Shown one piece after another: positions 57,809 to 64,000 of a stretch of DNA of 64,000 bases. Position numbers and translations under genes: made by a program. Source of the DNA: Streptomyces parvulus. Lineage in GTDB: Bacteria; Actinomycetota; Actinomycetes; Streptomycetales; Streptomycetaceae. Position 1 is the first letter of the stretch; every line of letters starts with the position of its first letter. Location: positions 1 to 64,000 of the forward strand of contig NZ_BMRX01000003.1 in the NCBI RefSeq assembly GCF_014648855.1, given 5' to 3'. Below the pieces are notes generated by a model. The model worked only from the letters and a program-made list of their open reading frames with translations, ran no database searches and was not told where the DNA came from.

Positions 57809-58359
57809 CGCCGTTCCTTCGACGCGGGGTTCGGGGAGGGGGCGAGCGGTCTGTGCAGACGCACCGTGCGCCGGCCCAGGGCGTCCGTCAGTACGTCCCC
57901 CTGCCGGCGCAGGCCGAGCAGTTCCAGTAGCCGGACGGTGCCGGTGAGGTCCGGGTTGGCCTCGGCGCGCAGGGCGTCCGCGCCGCGGTCCGCCGCCAGT
58001 TCCAGGGCGCGCCGCACGCAGCTCGCGCCCACCGGGGTCCCGTCGTCGAGCCACACCGGTGCGACGGCGAGGCGTCCGAGGTAGGCCGGCCTGCGGGCGG
58101 GCGGGAAGGCGTCCGGGTCCAGGGCGAAGGGCGGTTCCCAGGACAGGGTGAACATGCCGGCGGGCTCGCCCGCGTGGCGCAGCAGGTGCACCTCGCCGGC
58201 CCGGACCCGGCGGGCGGTCGTCGCGGGGTTGCGCACGGGCACCGGGGAGCCGTGGCTCAGGGCCTGCCGGGCGTCACAGGCCCGGAGGAGGGCGTGCACC
58301 TCGTCCGCGTCCCGCGCGGTCTCCCAGCTCCAGCCGTCCGGCGCGGCCGCCGGCGTCAT
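57805..58359 (-). CDS. GNAT family acyltransferase of cassette 2
   Basis: 184 aa single GNAT. RDADEVHALLRACDARQ at the N-terminus, beta-4/5 with LGRLAVAPVWLDDGTPVGASCVRRALELAADRGADALRAEA (acyl-CoA/carrier-binding loop) and GTVRLLELLGLRRQGD at the C-terminus. Coupled to the aldehyde dehydrogenase upstream and the epimerase downstream by ATGA overlaps. Likely transfers an acyl or aminoacyl group in the same operon. Confidence 0.85.
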   Translation of the reverse strand: MTPAAAPDGWSWETARDADEVHALLRACDARQALSHGSPVPVRNPATTARRVRAGEVHLLRHAGEPAGMFTLSWEPPFALDPDAFPPARRPAYLGRLAVAPVWLDDGTPVGASCVRRALELAADRGADALRAEANPDLTGTVRLLELLGLRRQGDVLTDALGRRTVRLHRPLAPSPNPASKERR

Positions 58360-59726
58360 CGCCGCCGCCCGAGGTGACGGACGGTCACGGTCTTGGGGCG
58401 CTGGTACTCGGAGAGGGCGAGCACGCTCAGGTCGGTGCCGTGTCCGGAGCCGCGGCGCCCGCCGTGCGGCAGCTCGGGGGTCTGCTCCAGATGGCAGTTG
58501 ATCCAGGTCTCTCCGGCGTCCAGTGAGCCCGCCACGCTGAGCGCGGTCTCCACGGACGCGCTCCAGACGCTGGCGCCGAGGGCCTGGGGAACGCTGTTGG
58601 CCAGGGCGACGGCGGCGTCGACTCCGGGTGCGGCCTGGACGGTGAGGACGGGTGCGAAGACCTCCTCCTTGACGGCCGGGTCCCAGGACGGGAGGTCCGC
58701 GAGCACCTGCCCGGGGCGCCAGTAGCCTCCTGACTCGCCGGGCTGCGTGACGGTGCCGCCGACGTGCCGGACGCCCGCACGGCTGCTCTCCATCATCCGG
58801 TCGTAGCGGGCCGCCTGGGCGGGGTTGTTGAGGGGGCCGAAGTCCGTCCCGGCGCACCGGGAGGCCATCTCCTTGGCGAGGCGCTCCACGACGTCCTGGT
58901 AGTTCTCGCGCAGTGTGATGACCCTGGCCGGGGAGGCGCAGCTCTGGCCCGCGTTGTAGGTGCAGGCCCGGACCAGTGCCTCGTAGGTCTCCTCGCCCGC
59001 GTCGGGCAGCACCACGGCGGGCGCGTTGCCGCCGAGTTCCAGGGAGACCCGGCGCAGTCCGGCGTTGCGCACGACGTCGAGTCCGCCCGCGGTACCGCCG
59101 GTGAAGGCCACCGCGTCCACCTGGGAGCCGACGAGCAGCCGTCCCGTCTCCCGGTCGCCCGGTACGACGGTCACCACACCCGGGCCGAGGATGCCGTCGC
59201 AGTGCCGGCCGAGTGCCAGCGCGGAGTCGGGGGTGGTCTCGGCGGGCTTGACGACCACGGTGTTCCCGGCGGCGAGCGCCGGCGCGGCACGCCACACGGT
59301 CATCAGCAGCGGGTAGTTCCACGGGACGACCGCGGCGACCACGCCCAGCGGCTCCCACCGGACCCAGCTCTCGTGCCCGGGCAGCAGGTGCCCGCCCGCG
59401 GGACTGCTGCCCGTCCGCAGGGCTCCCGCGAAGAAGCGGAACACGTCGGCGCTCTGCTCCACCTCGCCGCGGGCCTCGTTCTCGGGTTTGCCGGTGCCGG
59501 CGCGTTCCGCCGCCACGTACTCGTCCGCGCGGTCCTCGATGGCGTCCGCCACCGCGAGCAGCCGCCGCGCTCTGCGGGCCGGGGTCAGCGCCGCCCACGC
59601 GGGCTGGGCCCGCCGGGCGCCGGCGACGGCGCCGACCACGGCGCGCGCGCCGCCGACGGGTATCTCCCGCCGCACGAGCCCGGTGCGCGGGTCGGTCAGC
59701 CTGGTGGTGTCGTGCCGCACGGCCAT
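58356..59726 (-). CDS. NAD(P)-dependent aldehyde dehydrogenase
   Basis: 456 aa. ALDH superfamily, aminoaldehyde/betaine aldehyde type: VVPWNYPLLMTVWRAAPALAAGNTVVVKPAETTPDSAL, FTGGTAGGLDVV, catalytic Glu in SLELGGNAPAVVLPD and Cys in YNAGQSCASPARVI. Would oxidise an aldehyde intermediate to an acid; a decarboxylase or cupin in the same cluster could supply it. Confidence 0.93.
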   Translation of the reverse strand: MAVRHDTTRLTDPRTGLVRREIPVGGARAVVGAVAGARRAQPAWAALTPARRARRLLAVADAIEDRADEYVAAERAGTGKPENEARGEVEQSADVFRFFAGALRTGSSPAGGHLLPGHESWVRWEPLGVVAAVVPWNYPLLMTVWRAAPALAAGNTVVVKPAETTPDSALALGRHCDGILGPGVVTVVPGDRETGRLLVGSQVDAVAFTGGTAGGLDVVRNAGLRRVSLELGGNAPAVVLPDAGEETYEALVRACTYNAGQSCASPARVITLRENYQDVVERLAKEMASRCAGTDFGPLNNPAQAARYDRMMESSRAGVRHVGGTVTQPGESGGYWRPGQVLADLPSWDPAVKEEVFAPVLTVQAAPGVDAAVALANSVPQALGASVWSASVETALSVAGSLDAGETWINCHLEQTPELPHGGRRGSGHGTDLSVLALSEYQRPKTVTVRHLGRRR

Positions 59727-59754
59727 GAGGCCTCCTGTCGTGGAGCGAGGGCCG

Positions 59755-61407
59755 TCACGCCTGCGCGCCGGGCTCGGAGACGGACAGCTGTCGGGTGAGT
59801 ACGGGCCGCAGGATCTTGCCGGTCGGGGTGCGGGGGATCGCGTCGAGCCGCACGACGCGGCTGGGGTGGACGGCCGGGGAGAACGCCGCGGCGAGCGCAG
59901 GGCCGCAGTCGGCGCGCGCGGCTCCCCGCGCCAGGACCACCGCGGCGACCAGTTCCTCGCCGAGGAAGCGGTGGGGCAGCGCCGCCACGGCCGCGTCCAC
60001 CACCTGCGGCACGGTCCGCAGGACGCGTTCCATCTCGTCCAGGGAGACCGACTCGCCGCGGACCTTGGCGACGTGCTTGCGGCGTCCGGTGATGACGAGG
60101 AAGGTCCGGCCGCTGCGGGCGTCCACCCGGGTGTGGCCGAGGTCGCCGGAGTGGAACCATCCGCCGGCGAAGGCCTCCGAGGTGGCCCGCGGGTTGCCGA
60201 CGTAGCGGGTCATCACGTTGTGGCCGCGCATGCAGATCTCGCCGCTCTCGCCGGGCCGGGCGGGTTCGCCGCCTTCGTCGAGCACGGCCACGTCGTTGCC
60301 GGGGAAGGCGGTGCCGACGGAGGGGGTGTCGGTGTCCAGCGTCAGGCGGCGGTAGTCGTCCTCGGGCAGGTCCGCCGGCATCGTCGTGGAGAAGTTGGTG
60401 GTCTCGGTGAGGCCGTAGCCCTGCACGACGCGCGTTCCGGCCCGGGACGCCAGCGCCCGGGCCGTCGCCGGGGCCAGCGGGGCGGCGGCCGAGACGAAGT
60501 AGTCGAAGGAGGACGGCGGTTGCGGCATGCGCACGGCCAGCAGGGTCTCGAGGACGCTGGGGACGACGCTGGCCATCCGGGGCCGGAACCGCTCCAAGAG
60601 GTCCGGGTAGGTGAAGGGATCGAAGTTCCTGGCGAGCACGAGGTGCGCGGCCGCCGTCAGGGTGCCGAACACGGTGAAGTGCACGCCGTTGACGTGGTGG
60701 ACCGGCAGGCAGCCCAGGACGCGGTCGCCGGGGCGCAGGGCGTGGTGGCGGACCAGGGCGTCGGCGTTCGCCGTCGCGTTGCGGTGCGACTGGGCCACCA
60801 GCTTCGCCGCGGCGGTCGAACCGGAGGTGCCAAAGTACAGCGCGTCGGCCCACTGGTCCGCGCCGGGAGCGGGGGCGGCGCCGGGCTCCCCCGCCGGGTC
60901 GCCGGCCGCGGGGTCCTCCGGCAGTCCCACCGCCTCCGGCAGCACCGTGTCCGGCACGGAGGGTGAACGGACGACGGCCGACACCGGGAGGCGGCCCAAC
61001 TGCTCGCGCAGCCGGGCGGGCGGGTCCGCGGGGTTCAGCAGCAGCACCGCGCAGCCCGCGCGCTGCAGGGCGAAGAGCGCGGCCAGGGACACCGCGTCGT
61101 TGAGGGGCAGCAGCGCGGCCACGCCACCGGGGGCGACCCCCGTGTGCCGCGCCAGCCAGTCACCCGTACGACGGCTCAGGTTCTCGAACTCCCGGTAGGT
61201 GAAGGTCTGTTCCTCACCCCGCGCCGAGAAGGCGGTGAGGAAGGGCAGGCTGCCGTGGGTCCGCGCGCGCTCCGCGAGCCGCGCGGGCATGGTTGCCGCG
61301 TCCGCGCTCCCGAAGGGCACGCCGCCGTACGTGTGGACGCGCTCGAAGTCCTCCTGCGCGACACCGCGGGGTGCCATGACCGCCTTCATCGCTCCGCCGT
61401 TTCCCAC
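59755..61407 (-). CDS. Acyl-acid adenylating enzyme of cassette 2 (first gene of the long leftward operon)
   Basis: 550 aa ANL enzyme from GTG 61407 (AAAGGG upstream; ATG 61389 is possible). A3 ALYFGTSGSTAAAKLVAQSH, A4 region LPVHHVNGVHFTVFGTL, A5 VQGYGLTETTNFS, A7 FHSGDLGHTRVD, A8 GRRKHVAKVRGESVSLDEME and A10 PRTPTGKILRPVL. The pocket has VNG instead of Asp or Asn, so it is not a typical alpha-amino-acid or aryl enzyme; an acyl or beta-type acid is likelier. It should load the carrier protein at 56527. Confidence 0.88.
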   Translation of the reverse strand: MGNGGAMKAVMAPRGVAQEDFERVHTYGGVPFGSADAATMPARLAERARTHGSLPFLTAFSARGEEQTFTYREFENLSRRTGDWLARHTGVAPGGVAALLPLNDAVSLAALFALQRAGCAVLLLNPADPPARLREQLGRLPVSAVVRSPSVPDTVLPEAVGLPEDPAAGDPAGEPGAAPAPGADQWADALYFGTSGSTAAAKLVAQSHRNATANADALVRHHALRPGDRVLGCLPVHHVNGVHFTVFGTLTAAAHLVLARNFDPFTYPDLLERFRPRMASVVPSVLETLLAVRMPQPPSSFDYFVSAAAPLAPATARALASRAGTRVVQGYGLTETTNFSTTMPADLPEDDYRRLTLDTDTPSVGTAFPGNDVAVLDEGGEPARPGESGEICMRGHNVMTRYVGNPRATSEAFAGGWFHSGDLGHTRVDARSGRTFLVITGRRKHVAKVRGESVSLDEMERVLRTVPQVVDAAVAALPHRFLGEELVAAVVLARGAARADCGPALAAAFSPAVHPSRVVRLDAIPRTPTGKILRPVLTRQLSVSEPGAQA

Positions 61408-61571
61408 GTCAGCCCTTTCCGCGCACCGGGACCTCTGAGGCCCGCCATGCTAGGTCGGCACCGCGGCGCCGGAGCAAGGCCTGCCGAATTCCTTCTTCCA
61501 TCGGCCGGTATTCGGGCGCCCAACACCAATCCTTCCGTTACCCATCGATTACCGGGCAGTGAGAAGGGGGA

Positions 61572-61599
61572 TTGTCCGAACGGCCGCGCCGAATATCTT
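61572..61599 (+). promoter_or_regulatory. Candidate promoter of the oxygenase-PLP enzyme operon
   Basis: TTGTCC (61572-61577), 16-bp spacer, TATCTT (61594-61599), about 60 bp before the oxygenase ATG. On the other strand, TAGCAT at 61452-61447 may be the -10 of the long leftward operon. The 260-bp divergent region holds nothing else I recognised. Confidence 0.4.
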
Positions 61600-61667
61600 G
61601 AATGTGTCGACGGCGCTCAAAAGGAGCTGAAGTCCTTTCACCGGTCAAGGAATTCGGAGCACAGTGA

Positions 61668-62525
61668 ATGATGCAGGGAATTTTCGTGAGCCGGGCCGCG
61701 GACGCGCACATCGCATCGAGAGCGGACCTTCTGGAGCGGGAGACCGCACTGGCGCCGCCACCGGTGCCGGTCCCCGCGGTCCGCGCGGAGGACGTGCCGG
61801 GCCCCGCCCTGGACGACTTCCTCGGCCGGCTGGGCAGGACGGGGCTCGCCGCGTGCCTGCTCGACCGGCCGCTGGCCGACGAGCAGTTCCGTGCGCTCGG
61901 CCGGGTCCTGGGCACACCGATCCCGGAGACCGATCCGGCCGTCCTTCCCAGGGTCGCGCTCGACGTGGTGCTCAACCTCGTGGGCGAGAGGTCGCGGACC
62001 GATGACGTGTCCCTCCAGCCGTTCGCCGCCAACGCGCTCTCCCTGCACACCGAGGGCAGTGGCCGCCCGCCGGCGCAGCAGCCCCGCTACATCGTCCTGA
62101 TGTGCTGCGAACCGGGAGACGCGACGGGGGCCGCCCAGACCGTGCTGGCCCCCATGGAGGCGGTCGCGGACCGTCTGACCCCGGCGGAGTCGGCCGTCCT
62201 CGCCCGGACGCGGTACCGCCGCAGCACCCAGGGGCCACCGATCCTCAGGGAGGTCGACGGGCGGCGTGTCTTCTCCTTCCGGGACTTCCTGGCGGAGCCG
62301 CTGGAATGGACGCACACCGGCGCGGACACCTCGCCCGACGCCGTCGACGGGGCGCTGCGCGCGCTGCTCGCCAGCATGTACACGCCCGGACTGCACACCG
62401 GGGTGCACTGGCGGCGCGGTCTGCTGCTGGCCATCGACAACACCTTCTACTTCCACGGCCGCAAAGCCGGCACCTTCGCCCCCCGTGCCCGTCACCGGCA
62501 CCTCAAGCGCCTCCGAATCAGGTAG
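61668..62525 (+). CDS. Fe(II)/2-oxoglutarate oxygenase, TauD/clavaminate synthase-like
   Basis: 285 aa. Fe motif HxE in FAANALSLHTEGSGRPPAQ, distal His in LLLAIDNTFYFHGRKAGTF, and Arg residues in RARHRHLKRLRIR. The middle stretch PRYIVLMCCEPGDATGAAQTVLAP is the usual beta-sheet core of amino-acid beta-hydroxylases such as VioC/AsnO relatives. It is divergent from the long operon and coupled to the PLP enzyme that follows (25 bp). Confidence 0.85.
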   Translation: MMQGIFVSRAADAHIASRADLLERETALAPPPVPVPAVRAEDVPGPALDDFLGRLGRTGLAACLLDRPLADEQFRALGRVLGTPIPETDPAVLPRVALDVVLNLVGERSRTDDVSLQPFAANALSLHTEGSGRPPAQQPRYIVLMCCEPGDATGAAQTVLAPMEAVADRLTPAESAVLARTRYRRSTQGPPILREVDGRRVFSFRDFLAEPLEWTHTGADTSPDAVDGALRALLASMYTPGLHTGVHWRRGLLLAIDNTFYFHGRKAGTFAPRARHRHLKRLRIR

Positions 62526-62549
62526 GGCCCCGTGTCCATAGGAGAAGCC

Positions 62550-64000
62550 ATGCAGCTCTTCGCCGCAGTGCCGAGATCCCGGCCGAACGTCGTGCCCGAG
62601 GAGGCCCGCCGGGCCGCCGCCCTCTCCCCCGCGGCGGCCGGCGCACCCGGCACCTTCCATCCCGGTGTGGACGAGCGGACGCTGGAGGTCTTCGCGCGGG
62701 CCCGCGACCCCCGTGATCCGTACGAGTTGCGGGACCTGTGGCTGGGACGGGTGGAGCACGAGCTGGGCGCCCGCTCCCACCGGCCCTGGCTGGCCGAGGG
62801 GTGGCGGGCCGCACGCCGCCGGCGGGCGGTGGACCCGGCCGAGGTGCTCTCGTCCCGGGCCACGGTGCGCTTCGTCAAGGAGATGTTCAACTGGTACTTC
62901 CGCGACGACCTCTACGGCGACCTCCACTCGGACGACCACCTCATCCTGTCCAGCGGGTCGGTCGACGAGGAACGCTGGGGCCTGCCCGCCGCGTTGAAGC
63001 ACACCATCGAGTTCGCCCTGAACCGGGACTGGTACGGCTACTCCGACTCGCGGGGGCGCGTGCCGGCCCGCGAGGCGGTCGCCGCGTACGAGTCCGCCCG
63101 CATCACGGGGGCCGGCTACACCTGCGACAACGTGGCGCTCACCATGGGCGGCACGTTCGCCATCAACTCGCTGGCGGACTTCATCCTGCACAACGCCCCG
63201 CAGGGCGGGGAGCCCGTGCTCTGCGCCACGCCCAACTACCCGCCCCTGGTGGAGTCGATCGCACGGCGTCGCGGCGTGCGGCTCGTACCACTGCCCTGCC
63301 GGGACGGCCGGATGTCGCTGGGCCCGCTCATCGCGGCCCTCACCCCCGGCACTCCGATGGTCATGCTCCAGACGGCCGCCAATCCCACCGGCGCCGTCGT
63401 GCCGGAGGAGGAGCTGGCGCGGCTGCTCGAAGCGGCGTCCCCCACGACGATGGTCGTCCTCGACGAGTGTCACGAGTGGCTGGGCGGGCCCGGCACCCGC
63501 TCGCCGGCGCGGGCCAATCCGAACGTCATCCGGGTGTCCAGCCTCTCCAAGACCTGGTCCGTGCCGGGGCTGAAGATCGGCTGGTTCCTGGCGGACCGGA
63601 GCTTCGTCGCCGAGTACTACGAGTACGCCTCGACCGCGTTCGGCGGCCCGCCCTCCTTCTTCTACACCCTCGTGGAGACCGTGGCCCGGATGGAGCGCTG
63701 GCTCATCGAGGGGGTGGAGGAGCCCGGACCGGAGCAGGCCGACGAGTTCGAGAAGGGGTACCAGGTGGCACCGGACCGGCTGAGCGCCGCCTACCGGTCC
63801 TACCGCGCCGACCGCCTGTACCGGCAGGAGTGCCTCACGACGTTGCGCGAGGCGACCACCACGCGCCTCGTCGAGGCGTCGGGGCGGGTGGTGGTGCCGC
63901 GCTGTTCCATCAACACGACGGTGGAATTCGCCGGCTGGACCGATTCCTACCTGTGTTTCCGCGACATCCTGCGCGAGACGGGTGTCTCGGTGTTCCCCGG
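62550..64000 (+). CDS. PLP-dependent fold type I enzyme with long N-terminal extension, partial
   Basis: 483 residues visible, C-terminus outside the window. The first 110 residues have no aminotransferase signature; then FVKEMFNWYFRDDLYGD, NVALTMGGTFAINSLADFIL, QTAANPTGAVVPEEEL, VVLDECHEWLGG and PLP-Lys in VSSLSKTWSVPGLKIGWFLAD. The core resembles class I/II aminotransferases, but the extension and the FWN-like insert are unusual. Paired with a 2OG oxygenase it recalls capreomycidine-type hydroxylate-then-cyclise pairs, and PLP enzymes of altemicidin-like pathways would be another comparison. Start has GGAG upstream. Confidence 0.85.
   Translation, partial: MQLFAAVPRSRPNVVPEEARRAAALSPAAAGAPGTFHPGVDERTLEVFARARDPRDPYELRDLWLGRVEHELGARSHRPWLAEGWRAARRRRAVDPAEVLSSRATVRFVKEMFNWYFRDDLYGDLHSDDHLILSSGSVDEERWGLPAALKHTIEFALNRDWYGYSDSRGRVPAREAVAAYESARITGAGYTCDNVALTMGGTFAINSLADFILHNAPQGGEPVLCATPNYPPLVESIARRRGVRLVPLPCRDGRMSLGPLIAALTPGTPMVMLQTAANPTGAVVPEEELARLLEAASPTTMVVLDECHEWLGGPGTRSPARANPNVIRVSSLSKTWSVPGLKIGWFLADRSFVAEYYEYASTAFGGPPSFFYTLVETVARMERWLIEGVEEPGPEQADEFEKGYQVAPDRLSAAYRSYRADRLYRQECLTTLREATTTRLVEASGRVVVPRCSINTTVEFAGWTDSYLCFRDILRETGVSVFP

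Overview
The window is high-GC DNA with strong third-position GC bias, frequent GTG starts, tightly overlapping genes and TAGGAT-type -10 boxes. This points to an actinomycete, almost certainly a Streptomyces or close relative. No rRNA, tRNA or CRISPR array was seen.

Region 1 (1-8.9 kb) is the edge of a nonribosomal peptide cluster. A large NRPS runs leftward out of the window (starter-type C, A with a threonine-type code, T, C, second A with a code starting D-A-Y-W). A divergent operon encodes an aryl-acid adenylating enzyme, a 78-aa carrier protein, an MbtH protein, an unknown protein and a DUF6875 protein. Stand-alone aryl ligase, stand-alone carrier, MbtH and an NRPS beginning Thr then a Val-like residue is the architecture of actinomycin-type aryl-peptide lactones. 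The rest of the cluster must lie to the left.

Region 2 (8.9-17 kb) is a patchwork: a dienelactone-hydrolase-like protein, a tsaD paralogue, a DUF3500 protein, a glycosyltransferase, two decayed insertion sequences (IS701-like and IS5-like), a small gene broken by a stop codon and an orphan bacteriocin-immunity-like gene. It looks like a recombination-prone junction.

Region 3 (17-32.9 kb) holds ordinary accessory functions: a second hydrolase, a DUF6215 membrane protein, a quinone oxidoreductase, three secreted polysaccharide-active proteins (GH5, beta-helix, alginate-lyase-like), a UBP finger-DUF427 fusion, a drug-type ABC exporter, an SDR/TetR pair with a clear shared operator, an alpha/beta hydrolase, an ANTAR-GAF regulator, a Cro/cupin regulator and a methyltransferase.

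Region 4 (32.9-64 kb and beyond) is a second biosynthetic cluster with no NRPS or PKS. It is built round an extra isoleucyl-tRNA synthetase (probable self-resistance), an exporter and a P450. It has two separate sets of adenylating enzyme + carrier protein + GNAT acyltransferase. An 18-gene leftward operon (61.4 to 42.6 kb) carries a complete LeuA/LeuC/LeuD/LeuB-like chain-elongation module, a hydroxymandelate-synthase/oxidase/aminotransferase set of the hydroxyphenylglycine type, a methyltransferase plus aminotransferase, a PLP decarboxylase, two oxidoreductases, an aldose-epimerase-like protein and an aldehyde dehydrogenase. A cupin with a three-His, thiol-dioxygenase-like motif lies at the left edge. 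A 2OG oxygenase plus an unusual PLP enzyme lie at the right edge. The simplest reading is a small amino-acid-derived antibiotic that targets IleRS, made by carrier-bound aminoacyl transfer. Product identity is inference; the altemicidin/SB-203207 family of Streptomyces IleRS inhibitors is the first comparison to make.
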